Below are positions 17,765 to 25,505 of a stretch of 54,770 nucleotides of DNA, piece after piece. The notes beneath the pieces are model-generated. The model did not search any database and had not been told where the DNA came from. It saw nothing but the letters and a program-made list of their open reading frames with translations. This DNA is from JBQTHD01 sp052390275 (GTDB lineage: Bacteria; Actinomycetota; Acidimicrobiia; Acidimicrobiales; AC-14). The DNA lies in assembly GCA_052390275.1 (NCBI GenBank), contig JBQTHD010000008.1:1-54770 (forward strand). The letters are read 5' to 3'. How positions within the stretch are numbered: position 1 is the first letter of the stretch; the number at the start of each line of letters is the position of its first letter. Position numbers and translations under genes: made by a program.

Positions 17765-18655
17765 ATGAGGTGGATCACCGATCCCTACCAGTCGTCCTTC
17801 ATGATCCGGGCCCTGGGGGCGGTCCTGCTCATCGGCGCATTTTCCCCAATGGTCGGGGTCTGGGTGGTGCTGCGAAGGATGTCGTACCTGGGCGACGCCA
17901 TGAGCCACAGCCTGCTGGCCGGGGTGGCCGCCTCCTTCCTTTTGGGGGTGAGCATCAACCTGGGCGCTCTGGCCGCCGGTCTGGCCATGGCCACGTTGAT
18001 GTCCCTGCTGGCCCTTCATCCCCGACTCCATGCCGACGCAGTGATCGGGGTGGTGGAAACCGGACTGTTCGGCATCGGGCTTGTCCTGGTGAGCCTGCGC
18101 AGCGACCGCATCGGCTACGACCTGAGCCACTTCCTTCTCGGCCAGATATCGACCACCACCACCGGCGACCTCCTTGGCCAACGCGGCCCTGGTGGTTACG
18201 GGGGCGCTGGTGCTCATCGTGAGTTTTGGCGACCTGCGCGCCGCCACCTTCGACCCCGCCCATGCCGCCCTGGTCGGGGTCAAAACTGGGCTGTTGTCCT
18301 GGCTGCTGCTGAGTCTCCTGGCGGTGGCCATCGTGGTCAGCCTGCAAACTGTTGGCGTCTTGATGAGCGTGGCCATGCTTGTCACCCCGCCAGCCACCGC
18401 CCGGTTGATACCAACCGCCTGGTCCCCATGACCCTGGCGGCCATGGCCGTCGGCGTTTCGGCCGGCGTCATCGGGCTGACGTCCAGCTACCACCTGGAGA
18501 CCCCCCCGGGAGCGACGATCAGCCTGACGTCGGTGGCTTTGTTGCTGATCACGATCGCCGTCTCCGCATTTCGCTCCCACCGGGTCAAATCCGCCAAGGT
18601 GGAAACCCCGGCGCCTGCCCTTCGCCAAGATTTATCTGTACAAATGTCCAGATGA
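17765..18655 (+). pseudogene. znuB: ZnuB-like zinc ABC transporter permease, two compensating frameshifts
   Basis: ABC-3 family permease. Frame 1 (17765 to about 18170) carries MIRALGAVLLIGAFSPMVGVWVVLRRMSYLGDAMSHSLLAG and ends in LLGQISTTTTGDL. The continuation ANAALVVTGALVLIVSFGD and LQTVGVLMSVAMLVTPPATARL is in a second frame (about 18170-18408). The first frame then resumes as NRLVPMTLAAMAVGVSAGVIG. Removing one base near 18170 and adding one near 18408 gives a full permease of about 296 residues. An intact frame of 297 codons exists, but its middle part is Arg/Gly nonsense. Confidence 0.88.
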
Positions 18656-18684
18656 TCTCGTCATTTTGACATGGTCTTGCACTC

Positions 18685-19899
18685 CTAACCCCTGCCAGTT
18701 CCCGATTCAGCTTGCCCCTGAAGCCATTTCTGCTCGGCTTCGGCCAGGACCTGGCGTAGGGGAAGGCCCCGGGACGCGGCCACCGCCGCGGCGTCGTCGT
18801 GCTCGGCCTTGACCCGGCCGGGGCTTACCTTCACCCTTACCGGAAGTCCGTCCAGGTTGACGGTCTCCACCTCCCGGCGCGACAGCCAACGCTGTGTCCG
18901 AGACATCCTCAAACCCAGAGATCCCGTCTCTTTTGCCAGCACCTGAGCCACCTGTGCGGCCAGGGCGGGGTCGGCCAGGGCGCTGACGGTGTGAGCGGGG
19001 CGACCCTTCTTCATCACGATGGGTGTCACCCAGGCGTCATGGGCCCCGGCGGCCATCAGGGCGCCGACGGTGTGGGCCAGAACCTCACCGGTAACGTCGT
19101 CAACGTTTACTGACATCACCAGTGCCGGGACCCCGCCGGGATCGAGATCCACGGCCGGTCCGCCCGCAGAGGTGGAGGAGCCGAGAACAACCTGGACAAG
19201 GTTGGGAAGACCGTCGGGGTCACTCGCCCCGGCTCCATAGCCGGTGGCGGAGACGACCATGGGGGGAAGGGGCCCGAAGCCCTCCGACATCGCCGCCAGA
19301 ATCCCGGCCCCGGTGGGGGTGGTCAGTTCCACCCCGGTATCCCGCCCGTAGGCGGGAATACCAACCAACAGGGCACTGACCGCCGGAGCCGGGTTGGGCA
19401 GGAGGCCGTGGGCGCTGCCCACCGTTCCCAGCCCGACCGCCACCGGGCTGGCCCGGACCTCGTCGACCCCGAGCAACTCCAATGCCGCAGCGGTGCCGAC
19501 CACGTCGACGATGGAGTCGAGCCCGCCCACCTCGTGAAAGTGGACATCGGCCACCGGTTGGGCGTGAATCCTCGCCTCGGCGACGGCGATGGCCGTGAAG
19601 ACGGCCTGGGACCGGGTCGCCACGCGCCGGGGGAGATCGGCGGCGGTTATCAGGGCGGAGATGTCGGCATAGGTGCGGGTCGGAGCCTGGTCCTCCTTGG
19701 TGGTGACGACCGCCCGGGTTGCGGCGATGCCGCCGCGAAGGACGCCCTCGGCGGTCAGGGACCAACCGTCTGTGCCCAGGGAGGCAACCATGGAGGCGAT
19801 CTCGTCCACATCCGCCCCGGCGTCGATGAGGCTCGCCAGCGCCATGTCGCCCGAGATCCCCGAGAAGCAGTGGAACCAGGCCACTCTCGGCGGCCTCAT
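18685..19899 (-). CDS. larC: LarC, nickel-pincer cofactor cyclometallase
   Basis: 404 residues. FHCFSGISGDMALASLIDAGAD, ADVHFHEVGGLDSIVDVVG, ASPVAVGLGTV and TGYGAGASDPDGLPN are LarC (COG1641) hallmarks. In the C-terminal half MSVNVDDVTGEVLAHT and DAWVTPIVMKKGRPAHT are intact. LarC inserts nickel with CTP to finish the nickel-pincer nucleotide used by lactate racemase LarA and relatives. In lactobacilli the gene is split and needs a programmed frameshift; here it is one continuous frame. Overlaps the larB stop (ATGA). LarE and LarA are not in the window. Confidence 0.93.
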   Translation of the reverse strand: MRPPRVAWFHCFSGISGDMALASLIDAGADVDEIASMVASLGTDGWSLTAEGVLRGGIAATRAVVTTKEDQAPTRTYADISALITAADLPRRVATRSQAVFTAIAVAEARIHAQPVADVHFHEVGGLDSIVDVVGTAAALELLGVDEVRASPVAVGLGTVGSAHGLLPNPAPAVSALLVGIPAYGRDTGVELTTPTGAGILAAMSEGFGPLPPMVVSATGYGAGASDPDGLPNLVQVVLGSSTSAGGPAVDLDPGGVPALVMSVNVDDVTGEVLAHTVGALMAAGAHDAWVTPIVMKKGRPAHTVSALADPALAAQVAQVLAKETGSLGLRMSRTQRWLSRREVETVNLDGLPVRVKVSPGRVKAEHDDAAAVAASRGLPLRQVLAEAEQKWLQGQAESGTGRG

Positions 19900-20696
19900 G
19901 GAGTCGCCACACCGCTACGCAGGAAGCGCAGAGCGGCACTGGCCGCCCCGAAGCCGTTGTCGATTCCAACCACGCACACCCCGGCTGCGCAGGAGGCGGT
20001 CATCGACAACAGCGCCGTCACCCCGGCCAGCGAAGATCCGTACCCCACGCTGGTGGGCACCGCCACCACCGGTGCCCCGGTCAAGCCCCCCACCAGGCTG
20101 GCCAGCGCCCCCTCCATTCCCGCCACCACCACCACCACGTCGGCGGCCATCAACACCTCGGCGCTGGCAAGCAACCGATGGAGCCCGGCCACCCCCACGT
20201 CGACCAGCAGGGTCGGCCGGACGCCATGGGCCTCCAGCGTGGCCATGCACTCCTCGGCCACCACCAGATCGGCGGTGCCTGCGGTGACAATCAGCACGCT
20301 CCCGAGCCCGGCGGACTCTGACTCCGGCGGAGTCGGGCGCCACACGACCGCCGCCCCCCGACGCATGCCTCCGGGGCAGGCCGCCAGCGCCGCCTTGGCC
20401 TGAGCATCGTCGGCCCGGGTCAACAGCACCGGGTGCGACCCGGTGGAAAGCAACTCCAAGACGATGGCCGCGCACTGCTCGGGCGTCTTTCCCGGTCCGT
20501 AGACCGCCTCCGCCATCCCCTGGCGCAGGGAGCGGTGATGATCCACGCGGGCAAAGCCCAGGTCGGCGAAGGGGAGGCGGCGCAGCCGCCGGACGGCTTC
20601 GTCGGTGGTCACAGATCCCGACGTCACCTCGTCGAGCAGTCGGCGCAAAGAGGGCTCGTCCAGTTGCTCATTATCCTCCGGCCATGACCAACCCAC
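19896..20696 (-). CDS. larB: LarB, NaAD carboxylase/hydrolase
   Basis: 266 residues. The N-terminal helix LRRLLDEVTSGSVTTDEAVRRL and FADLGFARVDHHRSLRQG, then a PurE-like domain (VLIVTAGTADLVVAEECMATLEAHG, ADVVVVVAGMEGALASLVGGL, VPTSVGYGSSLAGVTALLSM), identify LarB. It carboxylates nicotinic acid adenine dinucleotide to start nickel-pincer synthesis. The GTG start at 20696 overlaps the divergent pheA start by 13 bp, which is odd. GGAGG (20675-20679) precedes an ATG at 20671 that is one frame off but would give MSN before LDEPSLRRLL if one base were added, so the true start may be there. Confidence 0.9.
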   Translation of the reverse strand: MGWSWPEDNEQLDEPSLRRLLDEVTSGSVTTDEAVRRLRRLPFADLGFARVDHHRSLRQGMAEAVYGPGKTPEQCAAIVLELLSTGSHPVLLTRADDAQAKAALAACPGGMRRGAAVVWRPTPPESESAGLGSVLIVTAGTADLVVAEECMATLEAHGVRPTLLVDVGVAGLHRLLASAEVLMAADVVVVVAGMEGALASLVGGLTGAPVVAVPTSVGYGSSLAGVTALLSMTASCAAGVCVVGIDNGFGAASAALRFLRSGVATP

Positions 20697-21625
20697 CCCG
20701 GATCGCCTATCTGGGGCCTCCGGGCACCTTCACCGAGGAGGCCCTGCTGGGCCAGAACGATCTGGCCGAGGCCGATCTGGTTGCGCTGGCCTCCATGCCC
20801 GAGGTGCTGGCCGCCACAGCTTCAGGGGAGGTGGACCTGGGCTTTGTGGCGCTGGAGAACTCCATCGAGGGCACGGTCCTGATGGTTCTCGACGGCCTGG
20901 TCTTCGTCCACCATCTCCTGATCGTCCGAGAGGTGGTGATGAACATTCACCAGAACCTCCTGGGCCCTCCGGGCATGACCCTGGCCGACGTCCGGCGGGT
21001 TGTCTCCTTCCCCGACGCCATGAGCCAGTGCGGTTCGTTCTTTCGCACCCACCTGGCCGGCGCCGAGGTGGTGGCAGCGAACTCCACGGCCGAAGCGGTG
21101 CGCCGGGTCGCCCACGAGCGCCCCGAGGCCACCGCTGCGCTGGGCTCGGCTCTGGCGGGCAAGCTCTACGGGCTCGACGTGCTGGCCGCCGCGGTCGAGG
21201 ACCACGACTCCAACCAGACCCGCTTCGTGGTGGTCGCTTCGGGCGACAGCCCCATCCCCGCTCCCAGCGGTCATGACAGGACCAGCATCGTCTGCTTCCA
21301 GCAAAGTGACCGCCCCGGCAACCTCCACTCGATACTCGGCCAGTTCTCCGCTCGGGGAATCAACCTGACCAAACTGGAGTCCCGGCCGACCAGGCACAGC
21401 CTTGGCGACTACTGCTTCATCATCGATTTCGAGGGTCACGTCGCCGACGAGTTGGTGGCCGACTGCCTGCGGGATCTGCACGCCAGCCAGGGTCGGGTGA
21501 AGTTCCTGGGCTCCTACCCTGCGGCCGGCGACGCTGGTCCGGCCCTGCGACGAGAGGCGGGGGACGCCTGGCGGGCGGCCGACGACTGGGTGGGCCAACT
21601 TCGCCGGCGTGTCATCGCCCGGTAA
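20684..21625 (+). CDS. pheA: Prephenate dehydratase
   Basis: 313 residues. Monofunctional enzyme making phenylpyruvate from prephenate in phenylalanine synthesis. The catalytic PDT domain has AYLGPPGTFTEEALL, FVALENSIEGTV and DSNQTRFVVVA (the Thr-Arg-Phe active-site motif). The ACT domain starts near 208 (TSIVCFQQSDRPGNLHSILGQF) and has the Phe-binding ESRP in LTKLESRPTRHSLGDYCFIIDFEGH, so feedback inhibition by Phe is expected. Start ATG 20684 gives MTNPPRIAYLG. Transcribed away from larB; no other aromatic genes nearby. Confidence 0.95.
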   Translation: MTNPPRIAYLGPPGTFTEEALLGQNDLAEADLVALASMPEVLAATASGEVDLGFVALENSIEGTVLMVLDGLVFVHHLLIVREVVMNIHQNLLGPPGMTLADVRRVVSFPDAMSQCGSFFRTHLAGAEVVAANSTAEAVRRVAHERPEATAALGSALAGKLYGLDVLAAAVEDHDSNQTRFVVVASGDSPIPAPSGHDRTSIVCFQQSDRPGNLHSILGQFSARGINLTKLESRPTRHSLGDYCFIIDFEGHVADELVADCLRDLHASQGRVKFLGSYPAAGDAGPALRREAGDAWRAADDWVGQLRRRVIAR

Positions 21626-21724
21626 GGCACAGGCCGCTCGGTAGGTGCCTGCCACGGACTGGGCGCGTTGGCCCGGCCACGTCGGCAGAGGTTCATCGTT
21701 GCAGCACCGGTGTTCCAGTCGGGT

Positions 21725-22447
21725 TCAGGTCGTTGCGGGGACGCCGGCCAACGCTCGGTCGATGGCCCCCAGCAGTTCCCGGGCGGCGGCCTCGGGGTCG
21801 ACGGCTTCGGTCAGCCAGCGCACGACGACGAAGCGACGGGCGCCGGCCGCGGCCAGAGCGGCGACGCTCGCCGGGCTGACCCCACCGGTGACGAACCACG
21901 GCCGGGGCCACGAGGAGGCGGCATGGTGCACGTAGGCCGGGCCGGTTCCCGGCCGCCCCGGCTTGGTGGGGGTGGCCACCACCGGACCAACCGAGGCGTA
22001 GTCCACCGGTTGATGACCGGCTCGGGCCAGATCGGCCGGCTGGTGGGTGGAGATCCCGATGATGGCGTCGGGTCCCATCATCTGGCGGGCGTCGGCCGGG
22101 TGCATATCCCCCTGGCCCAGGTGCACCCCGTGGGCCCCGGCCTCGGTGGCCAGATCGGGGCGGTCGTTGACCATGAACAGCGCTCCGAAATCCGCACACA
22201 GGGCCCCTATCACCTTGCCCCGCTTGACCAGGGCGGCGTCGTCGAGGTTCTTGTCCCGGAGTTGGACTATGTCGACCCCGCCCGAAAGGCAGGCCGCTAC
22301 GAACGCCTCCAGGTCCTCGCGGTCCGGGGTGCAGAGATAGAGCCGACGGTCACCCAGGCCTGAGGATCGGGTTCGCCCGGCGCCAATCATGCTTGCGATG
22401 GGCGCGGTTGGTCCTGACACCCTGGCCGGGTCGAGATCAGTGGGCAC
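21725..22447 (-). CDS. thiE: Thiamine-phosphate synthase
   Basis: 240 residues. Couples HMP-PP and THZ-P to thiamine phosphate. Blocks: GGVDIVQLRDKNLDD, ALFMVNDRPDLATEAGAHGVHLGQGDM, IIGISTHQPADLARAG, DYASVGPVVATPTKPG, WFVTGGVSPASVAALAAAGARRFVVVRWL. GTG 22447 overlaps thiS by 11 nt; a start nearer LYLCTPDREDL would shorten a 35-residue unstructured N-terminus. It ends the pgi-gnd operon. thiC, thiD and thiG are not in the window. Confidence 0.92.
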   Translation of the reverse strand: MPTDLDPARVSGPTAPIASMIGAGRTRSSGLGDRRLYLCTPDREDLEAFVAACLSGGVDIVQLRDKNLDDAALVKRGKVIGALCADFGALFMVNDRPDLATEAGAHGVHLGQGDMHPADARQMMGPDAIIGISTHQPADLARAGHQPVDYASVGPVVATPTKPGRPGTGPAYVHHAASSWPRPWFVTGGVSPASVAALAAAGARRFVVVRWLTEAVDPEAAARELLGAIDRALAGVPATT

Positions 22448-22649
22448 CTCCGGCGACGGCGCGGACGATCTCCAAACGGTCGCCGTTGGCCAGGAGTTCC
22501 TCGCCCAGGCGCGACCGCTCCACGGGTTGGCCGTTGCGCTCGACCAGGACCCAGGAGGAGCCCAGGCTCATCGACTCCAACAATGTGGCGACCGTGGCCC
22601 CGTCGGCCATCTCCATCGATTGACCGTTGGCCACAACCCTCAAACTCAA
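22437..22649 (-). CDS. thiS: ThiS sulfur carrier with a two-residue extension after GG
   Basis: About 70 residues from TTG 22649 (TTGA overlap with the upstream stop) or 68 from TTG 22643. RVVANGQSMEMADGATVATLLESM and NGDRLEIVRAVAGG give the ubiquitin-like ThiS fold. ThiS donates sulfur for the thiazole ring from a C-terminal Gly-Gly thiocarboxylate. Here Ala-His follow the GG before the stop, so the carrier as encoded cannot be adenylated unless the two residues are trimmed. The stop is well placed and the thiE start overlaps it. Confidence 0.85.
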   Translation of the reverse strand: MSLRVVANGQSMEMADGATVATLLESMSLGSSWVLVERNGQPVERSRLGEELLANGDRLEIVRAVAGGAH

Positions 22650-23302
22650 GTGCTCGCAGCGCTGGCCTTGGTCGCGCGGGCCTTGGTGGGGCGAGACGCG
22701 TCCGACTTCGCCGCCGGTGCACCCGTCGCCGCCTTGGCCCTGGCCTTGGCCTCCTTCTTGTACTCCCGGACCCGGGCCAGGGCATCGGGTGAGTCGATGT
22801 CCGCCACCGAGAAATATCCGGGCGCGCCGTAGGCCCCGGCCGCCTTCTCCCACTCCGGAGGGCGCACCCCCAGGCGCTTGGCCAGCAGTGCGATGAAGAT
22901 TCGGGCCTTCTGCTCCCCGAAGCCGGGCAGGGCCTTGACGTTGGCGAGCAGGGCGGCCCCGTCGACTGCGCCGGCCCAAACCTGCTCGGCCTGGGCGTCG
23001 AAACGATCAATCAGGTCTTGGCAGAGGGCCTGGGTACGGGCGGCCATGGCCTTGGGGAACCGGTGCAGAGCCGGCGGGCCAGTGAAAATCGCAATCAGGG
23101 CCTCGGGGTCGTAGCCGGCGATCTCGGCGCAGTCCAGGCGCCCACCCAGGCGCTGGCGGAGAAGGGCCGGGCTGTGAAAGGCCCACTCCATGGGAATCTG
23201 CTGGTCCAACAACATGCCGATGAGAAGGGCCAGCGGGTCGGTTGCCAGCAGCGCGTCGGCCTCGGCATCGCCGGTCAGGGGCAGGGAGGTCACCGTCGCC
23301 AC
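22646..23302 (-). CDS. HhH-GPD-family base-excision repair protein
   Basis: 218 residues. The helix-hairpin-helix segment VKALPGFGEQKARIFIALL (122-140) and LLIGMLLDQQIPMEWAFHSPALL near the N-terminus match the actinobacterial group of uncharacterised HhH-GPD proteins. The classical Lys/Asp glycosylase pair is not obvious, so lesion specificity cannot be called. Residues 178-218 are a Lys/Ala-rich tail (KKEAKARAKAATG) suited to non-specific DNA binding. Starts 13 nt inside the channel gene and overlaps thiS. Confidence 0.82.
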   Translation of the reverse strand: MATVTSLPLTGDAEADALLATDPLALLIGMLLDQQIPMEWAFHSPALLRQRLGGRLDCAEIAGYDPEALIAIFTGPPALHRFPKAMAARTQALCQDLIDRFDAQAEQVWAGAVDGAALLANVKALPGFGEQKARIFIALLAKRLGVRPPEWEKAAGAYGAPGYFSVADIDSPDALARVREYKKEAKARAKAATGAPAAKSDASRPTKARATKASAAST

Positions 23303-24420
23303 GGCGTGAGCCTATGTCCCACCTGCCCGCCCAGGGACGGGCGGCGGCGCTGGCGGGTGAGAGATCTGTCGGACGACCAGGTGGCAAACGGGGCCTGGGT
23401 GAGGGCGGCCAGCGACACGAGCACCAGGTCGTAGTTCACCCGCCAACCGGCGAAGGCCGCCCAGGCCGCCTCGGCGTCGGATCGCATCGGGGCACCGGAT
23501 TCGGCCAACCGCCGACAGGCGGCATCGAACTCCTCCCGGGTGACCGAGATGGGGTCGTCGGGCCGGGGGTCCCGGTCGTGATCGATGTCCAGGCTGTTGG
23601 CGATACTGCGCAGACACAGGAACCCCGAGCGCAGACACAACTCCGCCGGGGGCGAGCGGGGAAGGTCAATGGCCGAGGACCTGATGGCGGCGGCGTCGAG
23701 CACCACCCCGGCGGCCGTCACCCAGGAGCGGCCCGGGTCCGGGGACCGGAAGAAGACCAGGGCGGACAGAGAGGTGTGGCTCTCCTCCACGTCGGCGAAC
23801 CAGCCGGTCCAGGGACGAAAGACCTCGTCGGGCAACTGATCGAGGTGGGAAAGCAGGTGGAAGCGCTCCAGCATCTCCACCGCCGAAGGAGGCGTTCCCG
23901 CAGCGATGGCGTTGGCGGTGACCAGCATCTCCCGCCGGGAAAAAGCTGCGTACATGGAGGGCAGGTAGGTGATGAGCAGGGCCACCAGGACAAGGCCGAC
24001 CCCGGCCTCACTGAAGGCCACGAAGGTGGTGGCAAGATCCGGGGCCGGAACGAAGCCCAAGGTGAGCAGCGACGATCCCGACAACAGCACCGAGTCCCGC
24101 AGGCTGCCCGCTCCCAGGGCCCAGAAGATGGCGGTGTAGCCCACCCCGACCACCGCCAGCCACACCAGGGGCAGCGATACCAAACTGACCGGGGCATACA
24201 GGGCCATGGCCCGGTCCCGCTGTTCGAAGGTGCGCGCCGGCCGGCTGCGGAGGGCGAACACCCGCTTCCAGGCGGCGAACACCGCCCGGGTCAGGCGAAC
24301 GGGAACACCCCTGGGCACCACGACCGTGGCCACCGCCGACAAGAACACAGCCAGCACCACCGCCACGCCGACGGCTCCGGCGGCCAGGGCCACGGCCAGG
24401 TTGGGAGGTCCGGCGATCAC
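23290..24420 (-). CDS. Two-TM potassium-channel-like membrane protein
   Basis: 376 residues from GTG 24420, which overlaps the gnd stop (GTGA). Membrane segments at about 8-35, 77-101 and 132-158. Between the last two lies a pore-like loop, SLRDSVLLSGSSLLTLGF (106-123), where channels of this shape usually have T[VL]G[YF]G-D; here the filter reads TLGF-VPAPD, missing the second Gly. YLPSMYAAFSRREMLVTANAIAAGTPPSAVEML follows as in related actinobacterial channel-like proteins, then a 200-residue cytosolic helical domain. Ion selectivity is inferred and uncertain. Confidence 0.65.
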   Translation of the reverse strand: MIAGPPNLAVALAAGAVGVAVVLAVFLSAVATVVVPRGVPVRLTRAVFAAWKRVFALRSRPARTFEQRDRAMALYAPVSLVSLPLVWLAVVGVGYTAIFWALGAGSLRDSVLLSGSSLLTLGFVPAPDLATTFVAFSEAGVGLVLVALLITYLPSMYAAFSRREMLVTANAIAAGTPPSAVEMLERFHLLSHLDQLPDEVFRPWTGWFADVEESHTSLSALVFFRSPDPGRSWVTAAGVVLDAAAIRSSAIDLPRSPPAELCLRSGFLCLRSIANSLDIDHDRDPRPDDPISVTREEFDAACRRLAESGAPMRSDAEAAWAAFAGWRVNYDLVLVSLAALTQAPFATWSSDRSLTRQRRRPSLGGQVGHRLTPWRR

Positions 24421-25505
24421 TCCCCAGGGGAGGCGGTGGGCTCGTCGACGCCCTCGTCGGCCGGCACCGGCTTTTCGTGATGGCCGCCGAACTGGCGACG
24501 CATAGCCGAAAGCACCTTGTTGGCGAAGTCGCCCTCGCCCCGGGAGGCGAACCGCTCGAACAGGGCGGCGGACAGGACCGGGGCCGGAACCCCCTCCTCC
24601 ACCGCGGCCAGCACCGTCCAGCGTCCCTCGCCCGAATCCGATACCCGGCCCGACAGTGACCCGAGCCCCGGCTCCTCCATCAATGCCGCCGCTGTCAGGT
24701 CGAGCAACCAGGACGACACCACGCTGCCCCGGCGCCAGACCTCGGCCACCGCCGCCAGGTCGAACCGGTACTGGTAGAGCTCCGGGCTGGCCAACGGAGC
24801 CGTCTCCGCGTCCGCCGGTCGGGTGGACAGACCGATCCCGGCCCGCTCCAAGATGGCCAGCCCCTCGGCCAGAGAGGCCATGGCCCCGTACTCGATGCCG
24901 TTGTGGACCATCTTGACAAAATGGCCGGCGCCGGCTCCGCCGCAGTGCAGCCATCCCCGTTCCTCCGGAGCGGGCGCGCCCTGGCGGCCCGGGGTCCGGG
25001 GCGCGGCCCCCAGTCCGGGGGCCAGGGCCTCGAACACCGGGCTGAGGCGGTCGACGTCGGATACCTCGCCCCCGACCATCAGGCAGAAGCCCCGTTCCAG
25101 GCCGAACACCCCGCCGCTGGTGCCCACGTCCAGATAGCCGATGCCTCGCTGGGCCAGGTCCCGAGACCGGATGATGTCGTCGCGGTAGTAGGAGTTACCT
25201 CCGTCGATGATGACGTCGCCCGGCTCCATCAGGGCGCTCAGCACCTCCACCGACGAACCGGTGACGGCGGCGGGCAGCATCAACCACACCGCCCGGGGCG
25301 GGTCCAGGCGGGACAGCAGATCCTCGAGGTTGTCGGCGCCGACGGCCCCTTCGCCGGCCAGGTCGACCACCGCCTCGGGATGGATGTCGAAGACGACCAT
25401 CTCGTGGCCGTGGGCCATCAGTCGTCTGGACAGGTTGGCCCCCATCCGGCCCAGACCAACCATTCCCAGTTGCGTCCTGGCCGGTTGCGTCGGATCTCGT
25501 CTCAT
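24417..25505 (-). CDS. gnd: 6-phosphogluconate dehydrogenase (short, GntZ/YqeC type)
   Basis: 362 residues, the short decarboxylating form. GMVGLGRMGANLSRRLMAHGH is the NAD(P) loop, VIIDGGNSYYRDD and DVGTSGGVFGLERGFCLMVGG bind substrate, and GAGHFVKMVHNGIEYGAM holds the catalytic Lys and nearby His-Asn. It converts 6-phosphogluconate to ribulose 5-phosphate. A Gly/Pro-rich insertion (APRTPGRQGAPAPEERG) precedes GWLHCGG. ATG 25505 overlaps the pgi stop (ATGA), so upper glycolysis and the pentose phosphate pathway are coupled here. Confidence 0.93.
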   Translation of the reverse strand: MRRDPTQPARTQLGMVGLGRMGANLSRRLMAHGHEMVVFDIHPEAVVDLAGEGAVGADNLEDLLSRLDPPRAVWLMLPAAVTGSSVEVLSALMEPGDVIIDGGNSYYRDDIIRSRDLAQRGIGYLDVGTSGGVFGLERGFCLMVGGEVSDVDRLSPVFEALAPGLGAAPRTPGRQGAPAPEERGWLHCGGAGAGHFVKMVHNGIEYGAMASLAEGLAILERAGIGLSTRPADAETAPLASPELYQYRFDLAAVAEVWRRGSVVSSWLLDLTAAALMEEPGLGSLSGRVSDSGEGRWTVLAAVEEGVPAPVLSAALFERFASRGEGDFANKVLSAMRRQFGGHHEKPVPADEGVDEPTASPGE

